From: Symbiodinium natans
Lineage: Eukaryota; Sar; Dinophyceae; Suessiales; Symbiodiniaceae
NCBI GenBank assembly: GCA_905221605.1
Contig: CAJNDS010000982.1
Location: 2,501-45,594 of the forward strand
DNA length: 43,094 bases
Direction: 5' to 3'
Positions 20,146 to 31,800 of this stretch are shown here, one piece after another. Both the position numbers and the translations under genes were made by a program. Each line of letters begins with the position of its first letter. Position 1 is the first letter of the stretch. Under the pieces are notes generated by a model. It had not been told where the DNA came from. It saw nothing but the letters and a program-made list of their open reading frames with translations, and did no database searches.

Positions 20146-20534
20146 AGTCCAGGGGGTTTTGGGGGTTTTGGGGCTTGAGGGTTTAGATGTCTGCGCGTTT
20201 CGCGTTGGGTTTCATGGTTTCGGGCATGGGCTTCGGGAGTTTAGGGGCGTGCGGTTTTGGAGGCTTAGGGCTGTTTTTCGGGTTTAGGGCGCTGTTTAGG
20301 GTTTAGTTTAGGGTTTAGGGGTCTCGGGTTCTACCCTCAACCCTAAACCCTCGAAACCCTGCAAACCCTAAAGCACTGGGGGGGTCATGGGGCTTTCAGT
20401 CTAGAAAACGTCCCTGCCGAAGCCGCCTTGAAGCTGCTGAGCTGAGTAGTTGAATCTGCACCCTCAAGAACTTGAAACTCCTACACGGGTTTAGGGTTTA
20501 GGGTTTAGGTTTTAGGGTTTATAGGGTTTAGGGC

Positions 20535-20682
20535 TACTTGGAGGTTCATGGTACTTATAGCCCAATGAGAACTGTACTCATAACCCACTTTTTAAGCCGT
20601 TTAAGTGCCCTTTTGAAGTAGTTATAGTTGGGTTAGAAGTACAGCTAGAATTGCGTTATAAAGTACCATGAACCTCCAAGTA
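20535..20682. mobile_element. Inverted-repeat element, family B, copy 1
   Basis: 148 bp with near-perfect inverted termini: TACTTGGAGGTTCATGGTAC at the left and its reverse complement at the right. It has no coding capacity. It is the longest of four copies that share these ends but differ in core length. Confidence 0.85.
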
Positions 20683-20763
20683 GGACCTCATCTTACGGAC
20701 TGGGTAAGTAGCCTTTAACTTTTTTTGTTATATAGAACCCTACTATATATATATATACAAGGT

Positions 20764-20775
20764 TAGCCATTTTGG
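20764..20775 (+). other. Possible relict spliced-leader fragment
   Basis: TAGCCATTTTGG is identical to 12 nt of the conserved dinoflagellate spliced leader, but the following bases (GGCT) diverge. Relict leaders in retro-inserted mRNA copies are known in dinoflagellates. A 12-nt match is short and could be chance. Confidence 0.2.
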
Positions 20776-21476
20776 GGCTAGGGTGCTCAGCCCCGATGTC
20801 ATGAAGCCCTTAAACACGCCCTGAATCCCTAAACCCGCAAACGCCCACAATCGCCACCCTAAACACGAAACCCGACCCCCCCCCCCCCCCCCCCCCCGTT
20901 AACCCTAAACCCCAAGCTTTATAAGCCCTCAACCCCCTTATCAAAAAAACACATAGCACCCTAAACCCTAAGAAAAAATTTAAATCAGAAATAGAAACAA
21001 AAAAACAATATTATAAAACCAAAACATCGCGAGAGGCGGACAGCCCGATGCCCGCCTTGGCGAAGTTGGGGCCGGCGCCCGTCGAGAAAGGCCCAGCTTG
21101 TGGGAGTTTTGTTGCTGGGTTTGGGCGTACTTTACTTTTAATACGTTCTTGGTTGGTTCTGGGTTCCTATGATTGCTACTTATACCCAAAAAGTATATAC
21201 TTTTTTTGCTTGGTTCTGGGCTACTTATACACAAAAAGCATATACATTTTTGTCTCCAGGGTCTACTCCGAAGTAGGGAAGCTGTGAGCGGCAGGGTAGG
21301 GTTGACTCGGTACGGTTCCAGCTCAGAATATCCTCTGCCCCTCCGGAAAGAGTGTCCATTCTACACAAGGTACCTCCCCCTAAACCCTGATTTGGGGTAA
21401 GGGGGACAGGTCTTCGGCAAAATGCAGGAGTAAGATGCCTCCAATCCCTGACCGGTAAACCCGAAAGCCCAGAAGC

Positions 21477-21539
21477 TTACTTGGAGGTTCATGGGTACGC
21501 ATGTATTTTGGGCTATACGTACCCTGAACCTCCAAGTAA
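21477..21539. mobile_element. Inverted-repeat element, family B, copy 2
   Basis: 63 bp, nearly all inverted repeat. It begins TTACTTGGAGGTTCATGGGT and ends with the matching complement, with a short core. It shares termini with the copies at 20535, 27543 and 29300. Confidence 0.82.
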
Positions 21540-21590
21540 CCCTAAACGCTAAACCCTGAACCCTGAACCCTAAACCCTAAACCCTACTAG

Positions 21591-21666
21591 GCGGAGGGCG
21601 CTGACGCCAACCGGATACGGACGCGCCTTCTTGAGCAGCTGGCGGTTGCGATTGCGCGCGCCAATG
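21591..21666 (+). other. Candidate 76-nt exon
   Basis: AG|G acceptor directly after a CCCTAAA array (CTACTAG|GCGGAG), 25 codons including DANRIRTRLLEQLAVAIARA, and a GC donor (AATG|GCAGAG). Size, acceptor and donor match the channel exons. The antisense strand is also open. It is plausibly an N-terminal exon of the channel. Confidence 0.38.
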
Positions 21667-22499
21667 GCAGAGCCGTCCGGCGTAGGAGAGACGTCATAGG
21701 CACGTCGGCCTCCCACCTCGCCGCCCGTGCCGACCTCGCCGTCAGCCCGTGAAGGGGAACCGTGTGGGTGATTAGTTCTTAACTGGCTGGGGCTTGACAC
21801 CACGGTGCTGGGTTGGAAGCAGTGGTCAGCTGTACGTGTTCCTCGGCGTCTTCTCGGCATCTCCTCCTTCCTCCACTGAAAGGTCAGACCAAATCTCGGG
21901 TAGTCGACTTTCCGGGGCTCCGGGGCAATTTTCGTTCACGTGGCCGAGCTAGCAATGTCGTCCTGAAGGGACTTGCGTCGCTCCAGCTGACGCCTTGGGG
22001 GCCCCGACGGGTTTTGCTCGGGCAGGGTGGCCGGAGGCCCCAAACTTGCTCCAGCTTTCTGTGAGCTCGGGTTGGGGGGGTGTTTAGTCCACGGGCCCTA
22101 AGGGACACGGTTTTCCCCCTCAACTGCTTTCTCGTACAGACGAGCTTTGTAGCATTCGTTCTCTCCTACCTCTTCACTGTGCACTTCTTCCCTACTATAT
22201 ATCACGACCCTCGGCCCTAGGGCAAAGCCCAAGAACTGAAAACCTCAACAATGCCCCCGAAAGGCCCTAAACAAAAGCCCGAAATATCCCCAAGCCCCCC
22301 CCGCCCATAACCCAAAGCCTGGACGCTGAAAATCCTTAAGCCGAAAAAGTCAAAACTCAAGGAACATACGTGTTTTTTAAAAAAGAAGAGAGCCCAAAAA
22401 GCTGCCCAAAAGCAACACCGGAAAGGTTCTCTTGCGAAGCCCAACTTTGAGATCAGCCGAGAGTTGAGCCAGCTGAGCCTCCCAGCTCTACCAGCGCTT

Positions 22500-22590
22500 C
22501 CAGGCACCTGGTTTAGGGTTTAGGGTTTAGGGTTTAGGGTTTGGGGTTTAGGGTTTAGGGTTCAGGGTTTAGGGTTCAGGGTTCAGGGTT
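22500..22590. repeat. TTTAGGG/TTCAGGG array
   Basis: About a dozen units alternating TTTAGGG, TTGGGGT and TTCAGGG variants. Confidence 0.9.
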
Positions 22591-22599
22591 CTCCCCCCC

Positions 22600-24300
22600 T
22601 ATTTCAGAAACTCTCCGTAGTCATGGTAAAGACAGAGGGTGGGCTCGAGAAAATAAGAATGACAAAAAGACTCCACAACACCACAGCATCCGAAGCAAAG
22701 AAGACGGCGCAAGGGGCTGTAATAATTAGCCTTTCGGAAACTTGAGCTGCTGGCAGTCGGGGGACCGAAAACAGCGAGCCCCTTAACCCCACAGCCCTAA
22801 GCCCGAACGAAGCCAAGCCCCCTAAAGTACTAAACCCCAAGCCCCCTAAGGCCGTAAGGGTGTAAGGCCCTGGCCCTAAGGCCCGAAGCCCTAAACCCTA
22901 AGCCCTAAACCCCTAAACCCCTGAAGTCCCCTCAAAAGCCCCAAAGCTGCAGGAGAAAACTCCGAGCCGCCCTCCAGCCGCACGAGCCGGGCCTCCCCTC
23001 GAAGCGCCACTTGGGGGGGAGTCGTTTTAGGTTTTTAGGGTTTTAAGGTTTTAGGGTTTTAGGGTTTATGGGTTTTAGGGTGTTTAGGGTTTTAGGGTTT
23101 TAGGGTCTAGGGTTTTCGGGTTTTAGGGTTTTCGGGTTTTAGGGTTTTAGGGTTTTCGGGTTTAGGGTTTTTGGGTTTTTGGGTTTTTGGGTTTTTGGGT
23201 TTTTGGGTGTTAGGGTGTTAGGGTGTTAGGGTGTTTAGGGTTTAGGGTTTTTGGGTTTTTGGGTTTTAGGGTGTTTAGGGTTTAGGGTTTTAGGGTTTTA
23301 GGGTTTTGGGGTTTTAGGGTTTTAGGGTTTTAAGGTTTTGGGGTTTTTGGGTTTTAGGGTTTTAGGGTTTTAGGGTTTTAGTGTTTTAGGGTTTTGGGCT
23401 TTTATTTAGCAAGGTTTGCTTAGGGTGTTGGCTTTTTTTAGCAGGGTTTGCTTGGGGTCGTTTGGGGCAGGGGGGTCTGGGGTTCCAGGCTTCACGGTTT
23501 TTCGGTGCTTTGGGGTAGGTTAGGTCTTCGGGATACCATGGGGGTCCCTTGGATTCCTCGGGCTTTCTAAGGTTGAGGGTTCAGGGTTTGGGGTTTGGGG
23601 TTTAGGGTTTAGGGTTTGGGGTTTAGGGTTTAGGGTTTAGGGTTTAGGGTTTAGGGTAAAGGTTTAGTAGAGTTTAGGGTTGAGGTTCTCAAACCGAGGC
23701 ATTTGCCTTCCCCTCCTTGACCCTCCCAAGCCAGAACTCCATTGGGGAAAGCCCCTCAAGCCCTTAAAGGCCAAAGAACTTAGGGTTTAGGGTTTAGGGT
23801 TTAGGGTTTAGGGTTTAGGGCTTAGGGTGTGGGATTTAGAGCCCTCAGCCCCAAACCCTGAACCCTAATCCCTTAACCCTTCACTCTTGGCTGTGAAACC
23901 CAATTGCCCCCCAAAGTAGGGTTTAGGGCTATGGGGCTTTTCCAAGAGTACCTTCTTAAGAGGATATATTCCGGGCTGCCCCTGTTTTGGGGAATTCCCC
24001 TATTCCCATTGTGGTACTTGAAATCAGCAACTCATCCACAGACCCTGAGGTGGTCATCGGATGCAGAGTCTTAGGTTGCTTAAACCTAAATCTTCAACCC
24101 AGCCGAACCCTCTAGAAAGAAACAACCCTGAACCCCATATACCTTAACGCCCCCCCCCCCCCCCCCCTCCCTAAGACTAGAGACCCCTCAAAGCCCCCTT
24201 GAAACCTCCGAACTGAAACTCCAACATCAACTGGGTTCAGGGTTCGAGGTTCAGGGTTCAGGGTTTAGGGTTCAGGGCCATGGGGCACTGGGGGGGGACC
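22600..24300. other. Repeat-laced spacer, no firm exon
   Basis: Besides the 23.0-23.4 kb array this stretch has G-rich arrays near 23580-23660 and 23780-23830, a C homopolymer at about 24150-24167, and short islands. One island at 22952-23010 follows an AG|G site but is Pro/Ala-rich. I support no coding call here. Confidence 0.4.
23015..23400. repeat. Long variant array (TTTTAGGG, TTTTTGGG, TGTTAGGG)
   Basis: About 385 bp of 7-9 nt units. Blocks of identical variants (five TTTTTGGG in a row, then TGTTAGGG) show block-wise duplication inside the array. Confidence 0.92.
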
Positions 24301-24308
24301 CTGCCAAG

Positions 24309-24416
24309 GATGCCCCGCCGGTCTCCTCCTCATTGCGCAGCCCCGGGCCCGAATCGATCCAGCGGCAGCTGTCGCTCCAAGAGCGCACCACCGTCCGGGA
24401 GTTCTCAATCATGAAG
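24309..24416 (+). CDS. Probable N-terminal exon of the ion channel
   Basis: AG|G acceptor (GCCAAG|GATGCC), 36 open codons with a Ser/Pro-rich linker then SIQRQLSLQERTTVREFSI, ending MK before a GC donor (ATGAAG|GCTGCT). It lies just upstream of the S1 exon and has the same splice style. Phase 0 at its end does not directly match the S1 exon, which needs two bases from upstream, so at least one exon between them is missing from my model. Confidence 0.45.
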
Positions 24417-24520
24417 GCTGCTTCTGGGCTTGGGGGTTTGGGGTTTAGGGTTTGGGGTTTAGGGTTTGGGGTTTAGGGTTTGGGGTTTGGGGTTTGGGGT
24501 TTAGGGTTTGGGGTGTTCAG

Positions 24521-24660
24521 GTGCAAGTCAACACCTTCAACAACCTCAAGCTCTATGAACTCCCGCCAAGAGACATGAACCACTTCCGTGCACGAATCCT
24601 GATAGCAATGATGCAAATAACAAAAAATGCAAGTGGTTACACAGCCATACAAGAACTGTC
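24521..24660 (+). other. Candidate exon island
   Basis: After an AG|G site (GTTCAG|GTGCAA) the frame is open and reads VNTFNNLKLYELPPRDMNHF, then RARILIAMMQI. It is more Asn/Lys-rich than the flanking channel exons and no right edge is clear. It could be a channel exon, an exon of another gene, or chance. Confidence 0.22.
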
Positions 24661-24865
24661 CCCAAACCCTAAACCCGAAACCCCTAGGCCCTAAATCCTA
24701 CCCTAAACCGTAAACCCCAAACCCTGTCAACCCTAAGCCCACCTAAACCCTAAACCCTAAACCCTCCCTGATAGGTCCAGACTGTAAATGCGTCGACGCC
24801 ATCGGCTGTGAAGCCCTGGCTCCTCGCCACAGGAGAGTAGGCTCAGCAAGTTTGAGCCAAGTTGA

Positions 24866-24966
24866 GGGTTCAGGGTTTAGGTTTAGGGTTTAGGGTTTAG
24901 GGTTTAGGGTTTAGGGTTTAGGGTTTAGGGTTTAGGGTTTAGGGTTTAGGGTTTAGGGTTTAGGGT
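24866..24966. repeat. TTTAGGG array
   Basis: About 14 near-perfect units. Confidence 0.95.
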
Positions 24967-25117
24967 ATCTCAAGTCCAAGCATTCGCCAGTCAAGCTTGC
25001 TACTGGCAGGAAGGGTTCTCCCGGGCTTTCTTGGGGGGACATTTGTCCGGGGGCGTGCCGAGGGTGTCCCAGGCCCCCCTGGCACAAATGTCCCGCGGGG
25101 CCCCCCGCCGGGACGCC

Positions 25118-25270
25118 CGACAAATGCCCACGACAGTTGCCCACTAGCTATCGACAAATGCCCACTAGCTATCGACAAATGCCCACTAACTGTTGCCCAC
25201 TAATTTTCGACAAATGCCCACTAACTTTCGACAAATGCCCACCCACCAGCTTTCGACAAATGCCCACCAA
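25118..25270. repeat. Minisatellite with CGACAAATGCCCAC core
   Basis: Six copies of CGACAAATGCCCAC spaced 21-35 bp apart, with intervening GTTGCCCACTA half-units. Just upstream (25036-25093) a GGGACATTTGT / ACAAATGTCCC inverted pair carries the same core in opposite orientation. Confidence 0.88.
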
Positions 25271-25292
25271 TGTCATTAAGATGTTTTAAGAA

Positions 25293-25390
25293 AATGCATA
25301 CATAAATAATATGAATATAAATATACGTATCCATATATGTTTCTATATATATATATATATATATAGGTAAAAACATATATAAATATAGGC
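25293..25390. repeat. AT-rich tract with (TA)n
   Basis: AT-rich stretch with an uninterrupted (TA) run at about 25345-25365. It directly follows the minisatellite. Confidence 0.9.
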
Positions 25391-25568
25391 AACAGAAGTC
25401 TAGGGTTAGGACTTAAAGGATTTGGGGTTTAGGGGTTTGGGGGTTAAGGGCCTTAGGGTGCAAGGTTCGGCTTGTGAGCGGGCGTGAAGGTTCAGGCTAC
25501 ATATCCTCCTTAAAGCTTAGAAGGAGGCCGAGTAGTTCTAAACGTATAGGAAAATGGCCACTTGTAGT

Positions 25569-25569
25569 C

Positions 25570-25600
<31 letters not shown>

Positions 25601-25657
25601 TATACATATGATATATTATATACATATATATATACATATACATATATACGCATATAC
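25569..25657. repeat. (TA)n/(CATA)n microsatellite
   Basis: Two long TA runs plus TATACATA variants. It lies 85 bp before the S1 exon, in the presumed upstream intron. Confidence 0.93.
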
Positions 25658-25742
25658 GTGCACTCCCAAGCATCAAAACCTTAAATCCCGGCAAGCGCAT
25701 GTTCTAAAACCTCAAAAAAAAACAAGAGCCCTCCTTTCCGAG

Positions 25743-25839
25743 GTATGTCATCAACCCTGCGAGATGTTGCCTGGCGGGCCCCTGGCAGATTATCGTCTTC
25801 TTCTCGCTGGTCTTCGTGGCGCTGGTGACACCAGTGCAG
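25743..25839 (+). CDS. Channel exon 1: S1
   Basis: AG|G acceptor (TTCCGAG|GTATGT). Encodes YVINPARCCLAGPW, then IIVFFSLVFVALVTPVQ, the first membrane segment and its typical LVTP end. Donor GC (GTGCAG|GCTCAG). The exon starts with one base of a split codon, so a coding exon must precede it. Confidence 0.9.
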
Positions 25840-28800
25840 GCTCAGGGTTGGAAGGGTGGAAGGGTTTAGGGTTTAGGGTTTAGGGTTTAGGGTTTAGGGT
25901 TTAGGGTTTAGGGTTTAGGGTTTAGGGTTTAGGGTTTAGTTGGCTTAAGGGTTGAAGGGTTTAGATTGGGATGTTCCCCCCTTATACTAACAGTCCTTAA
26001 TAGGGACTTTTGTACCCCCCCCTATTATCATCCCCATCACGGACTGTTAGTATGAGGGGGAACATCCCAAGGTTTGCAGTTGAGGACAACGGGAACCCTG
26101 CTCAACCCTTTGGCTCTCTTAAGCAGGGACCTTATTCAGAGGGTCTATATTTGCAAGGGTCTCAAATCCTATCCCCTAAGTTTACAGGGCTTAGGCAATG
26201 AGATCCTGAAGAAGTTCGCGGGGGTGCCGAGTGTCTGTTACAGTCGTCCTGGGTCTGGGCTGCGGGGTTATTGCGCAGAAGCCGAGATGCGATCTTACAC
26301 CCTAAACCCTAAACCCTAAACCCTAAACCCTAAACCCCCTCTGAACGAAAGAGCCGCTGAGAACTGGGAGTTTAAGGGTTGAAGGATGGTGGCAGGTGTG
26401 CCTGCTTCACCAGAATGAGTACAACCCCGCCTTCTTCCTCGGCCTACTGGTGTCTGGCACTATGAAGGTTATTAAGGGCTTTAGGGTTTAGGGTGTAGGG
26501 TTTAGGGTTTAGGGTCGAGGGTTACTAAGGTTATTACGGTTATGAGGGTTTGTGAGGGGTTTGTGTGGACACAGTTCAGCGGGCTTTGGGGGTCATTGGG
26601 GTTGCAAGGCTTAGATATTTTCAAGGTTTGGAGTGATGTGGATGGGGCCTTTGCTTGGATTCGGACTGAGAATCTTCAAGAGAGTTTAGGGTTTAGGGTT
26701 TCGAGGGTTGAGGGTCTAGGGTTTAGGGTTTAGGGTTTAGGCTTTTCACAGCTTAGCGTTCCCCTCCGCCCGAACCCTGCACCCTGAACCTCACACACCC
26801 TCGAGCCCTCAAGACGTCCGCAGCTCCAGAGCAAAGCATCCAACTCGGCGCGGAGAGCTGCGGCGGGTTTAGGGTTTAGGGTTAAGGGTTAAGGGTTAAA
26901 GGTTAAGGGTTAAGGGTTAAGGGCTTAGGCGGGCCCTAAACCCCTAGACCCCCAAACCCCTAGACCCCAAACCCCTGTAAGTCTCACTCCCAAAAAACTC
27001 AATTTATACCTCTTAGATGGACGTCATCTTCCTCTTATCTTATTTCTGTTTATTCTGTTCTACTATAATTCTATGCTATTCTATTCCATTCTGTTCTATT
27101 TTATTTTGATTCTATTCTATTACATTACATTACATTCTAAGTTTTATCTTGTTATATTATATTGTGGTATATCTTATTAATTATTGCAGTATATGTTATT
27201 ATACCACACTCGTAATCTTTATACTATATTATGTTGTGAACATGAGGTGGACTTCATCTTCCTCGTCGATATGGGCCTCCAGTTCTGCACTGCCTACACT
27301 CGGAACACTCCCTCGGGTGTCGTCCTCGAGGTGGGCGGAGACGCTGCTGGAGGATGGGGTTTAGGGTTTAGGGTTTAGGGTGTAGGGCTTAGGGCTTATA
27401 GGGTCCAGCATCCCCCGAAATCATCCCGATTTAAAATTGTCTGGGTGGGCTCTTGTTGGGTTCAAGAGGATCATAATTCAGAACATAAAACACTCATTCG
27501 ATTTCAGCCGGCGCCCCCATTTTCCGGGGGTCCTCAGGGATTTCTTGGAGGTTCATGGTACTTAGTAGCCAATTGCCCTAATATGGTTATAAGTACAGTT
27601 ATAAGTACAGTTATATGTACAGTCATAAGTACAGTCATAATTGGTTAATAAGTACCATGAACCTTCAAGTCAGGGCTAGGCCCCCACGGTGCTTCGGTTC
27701 CCTCCATCCCACAAATAGGGGAAACCCAGCTTCCAGGATACTTTGGGAATCTAGACCCTCTAAACCCTAAACCCTGAACCCTAAACCTTCATCCCTTGTA
27801 CTGCATAAGGCGGCTACCGTAAACCCCTAAGAGCTCCGAAGCCTAAGGGAAGCCTTGACCTTCTAAACCTTAAGCTCTTTCAGCTCTCAGCCTTGGGCCT
27901 TGCGAGGTCCTAAGCCGGTGCAGGGTTTAGGGTTTAGGGTTTAGGGTTTAGGGTTTAGGGTTTAGGGTTTAGGGTTTAGGGTTTAGGGTTTAGGGTTTAG
28001 GGTTTAGGGTTTAGGGTTTAGGGTTTAGGGTTTAGGGTTTAGGGTTTAGGGTTTAGGGTTTAGGGTTTAGGGTTTAGGGTTTAGGGTTTAGGGTTTAGGG
28101 TTTAGGGTTTAGGGTTTAGGGTTTAGGGTTTAGGGTTTAGGGTTTAGGGTTTAGGGTTTAGGGTTTAGGGCTAGGGTTCAGCTATCAGGTGTCAGGGTTT
28201 AGGGTTTAGGGTTTACGGATCACACCCTAGATCGTGAACCCTAAACCCAGGCATGGCTTTAGACTCGTCTCTCTGGCTATTCCGAGCGCGCAGGTGCGCC
28301 TGGGACGGATCGTGTCCCGGTACTTGAAGACCTGGCCTCTCGCACTCAACACCAGGGATCTTAAGAGTCCTTGTAGGTTTAGGGTTTTGGTTTTAGGGGT
28401 TTCCGTGCCTGTAGGTACCAGGAAATTGGAGACTCTAGGACTTACAGGCACACAGAGGCTCTTAGCGATGGACGCACTTGAACCCTGCACCCTCCTAAAC
28501 CCTAAGCCCAAAGGCCTAAACCTACACCCGAAACGCTAAACCCTAAACCCTCAACCCTAAACCCTAAACCCTGAACCCTCACCCTAAACCCACAAGCCTA
28601 TGAGGTTTTTCTTGGACTTCGTGACCCTCATCCCCTTCGACCTTATCACGCCGCATGAGACGGACAACGACATAGGCCACTCAGGGTTTAGGTCTTAGGG
28701 TTTAGGGCTTAGGGTTTAGTTTCGGGTTTAGGGTTTAGAGTTTAGAGTTTAGGGTTTAGGGTTTAGGATTCAGGGTTTAGGGTTTAGGGTTTACAGAGGA

Positions 28801-31800
28801 GGGTCGGGGGAGTTAGTAAGTAAGCATTAAGGGGACCCCTATAAGGGACCCGTAATGTTTTTCCCCTTTACAACCCCGAAATTCCCGCCATAAATACCCT
28901 AGATAGTCCCTAACTACCTAACTAGCCCGTAGATCACCCCTAAGGTCCCTTGGAAGGGTCCCTCCTTTTAGTCCCTTTACAGGAGGGGACATAGAGAGGG
29001 CACCCCTGGCGTTTTCGGAGCCTCCTTCACTTTCTTCTCTAGCTCGGCCCTATTATGCCAGTGATGCCCAATATTTTAGTACAAACCCTCATTCCCATCT
29101 TTGGGGTTCTGTTGCCTGCCTTATACAGTCTCATGAAAATCTAAAAAAGCATCTTGCCATCTGGAATAAGAGCAATACTAGAAATACCCCCCCCATTCCC
29201 CCCGATAGTGAGTCATACTAATCCACAGAGCCTTGTGGCTTGTATCCCCTACACCCCCAACCCCCATCAATCCCCAACAAAAAACGTATGAACACTTGCA
29301 CTTGGAGGTTCATGGCTCTTATTAACCAATTGAACCTCCAAGTATGCCCCGGACCCAAGAAACCCAATAAAGCCACACAAGCCCCAAGCCCTAAGCCGCT
29401 TCAACCCTTGCATCCCCGAAATTGCGGAACTCCATAAGCCTCACGCAACTCCCCATTCTATCCGTATGAATCCAAAACCTTATACATGGGGAATAAACCA
29501 CTTCCCCGAAACCCCCAAACGTTTTTTAGACCCCTATACCTTCCGCCAGGTTACAGTGGCGTCAAAGTCCTGCGCGCCCTCCGACTGTTGAAGCTGATCA
29601 GGTGCCCTGGACCCCCTCGAACCCTCAAGGATCTACAGGGCTTGTGTTGGTTCAGTCGTTCAGGGCTTAGGGGTGCAGTGAAGGGTTTGGGTCAAGTTTA
29701 GAGGTTTAGGGTTTAGGGTGAGTCGTGGTAGCTCGCGCATTGGAAGGGAAAAAGGTTTCTGCACGCAAGACCGGCAACGACGGTTTCTGGCACGTCCCAT
29801 GGTGGCGCAGAAAGTGTCTGCAAGGAACTGAACGCCCTAAACCTCAACCCCAAACCCCAAAACCCCAATCTAAATCCCTAACCTTACATCTCTAGAGCCC
29901 AAGCCCTAGAACGTTTCCATGAATACGAGCAGCAAACGTTCTTGAAAGGCTCGCCCGGCGGTCGCCGTGGATGGAGGAGCAGGAGGCCCCACCCTAAAAC
30001 CCTAAACCCTAACCTCCCAAAGCCGAAACCCCCCAACCCTAAACCCCTAAACCCTCAACCCTCAGAGCCCTACCCCCAATCCCTAACCCTCAAACCCTAC
30101 AAGCCTAAACCCTAAACCCTCAAACCCTAAGCCTGACCCACACCCACCCGTGTTGGGCCAGCAACCGGCTCTGTCCTGTATGGTGGGTACTTTGGGGGCT
30201 TCCTTTCTCGAGTTGCTTTTCTCCTGCAACACGAGCGACAAAGGAGAGGATGGATGTTTAGGGTTTAGGGTTTAGGGTTCAGGGTTTAGGGTTCAGGGTT
30301 TGGGGTTCAGGGTTCAGGGTTTGGGGTTTGGGGTTTAGGGAAATCTTGCCAAGGCTCTGCGATCCATCCCATACCAGCAGCTCGCCCTGGCGCGCTTCCT
30401 TCTGGTTCTAGGCCGTGGAGGGGCGATACGAACTCCCCAACATTCTCCCCTAAGCCCTAAGCCTTAAGCCCTAAACCCTAAACCCTAAACCCCAAACCCC
30501 CCCTTTAAGCCCCAAGGCCCAAGCGTTTTTCTCAGGCCAGAAAGTCAGCCCCGAAAAGGCAGAGACTGTCAGTGCAGCACTTTGGCTTTGGAGAACCCGA
30601 ATATCCGAATACCCAAATACCCCAATACCCTGGTACCCCTCCCCCCCCAACCCTATAAACCCTATAGACCCTACAAACCCTATAAACCCTATAAACCCTA
30701 TATACCCTATACACCCTATACACCCTATACACCCTAAGCAAACTATACACCCTATAAACCCTAAACCCTAGACCTTTTAACCCTATGAACCCTATATACC
30801 CTATAAACCCTATATACCCTATAAACCCTATATGCCCTATAAACCCTATACACCCTATACACCCTATACACCCTATAAACCCTGCAAACCCTAAACCCTA
30901 AACCCTAAACCCTAAACCCTAAACCCTAAACCCTAACCCTAAACCCTAAACCCACCTGACCAAAGGGCTGATGTGCCACTGGCTTGCATGCCTCTGGGCG
31001 TTTACGCTCCAGCTGGTGGACAACACCTATCCCAAGTGGACTCCTGGCCTACAGAGGGTTTAGGGTTTAGGGTTTAGGGCTTTAGGGTTTAGGGCTACAG
31101 GGTTTAGGTCGTCGGGTTCAGGGAATCGGGGTTAGGGTTAGGGTTTCGGGGTTTTGGGTTTCGGGGTTAAGGCGTGAACAAACCTAAGAAGACAATGAGC
31201 CCGCCTGAACACCCAAATAAAACACACTTCTGGGTTTCGGGTTAGGGCTAGGGTTCGGGGCTTGCTGACTTCATGCAAAAACCATGAGACTCTGGTACCC
31301 TCTTATGAGCCCTGAGACCCCAAAACTTATGGATGCTCAGGAAGCAGAAGCCTTGTTCACTTTTTCTTCTGCGCTACGGGATCCCCGCGAACTCCACCAA
31401 ACAAGAGACAGGGCGCCATACGAAACCCTAGATCCCCAAAAAGTTAAGGCCCTAAGACCCCTAAACCCTAAACCCTCAACCCTAAACCCTAAACCGTTAC
31501 AAGCCCCCCTAAAGCCCCTAAACCATCATGCTCGAAGGCCTGGACCCCCCCTAAAAGCCCCTATCCCGTGAGGCCCTTAAGACCCTGAAGGCCCTGAAAC
31601 CCCCCCCCTAGACCCCTAAAGCCGCTAAGCCATAAGACCCCTAAATCCCCTGAAGCCCCGAAACCGCAGCCTGAGGATTGACGAAATCCAAGAGTCCGAC
31701 CTTCAGTTTGGCGTGGACACGCGGGAGTCTCCCTACCGTATCTACGTGGCCTCCTTCTTCTTCTGCGCGTGCCTGAGGGTCTAGGGTTTAGGGTCTTTTG

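Noticed and set aside
25118-25270. CRISPR-like array
   Set aside because: Repeat spacing is irregular, the intervening sequence is itself repeated, and the context is a eukaryotic intron. It is a minisatellite.
27921-28168. A true chromosome end or telomere fusion site
   Set aside because: TTTAGGG arrays occur throughout the window in both orientations, many between coding exons. A telomere or a single fusion would not give this pattern.
30532-30750. YRVYRV-repeat protein on the - strand
   Set aside because: It is the translation of the CCCTATA variant array and has no coding character.
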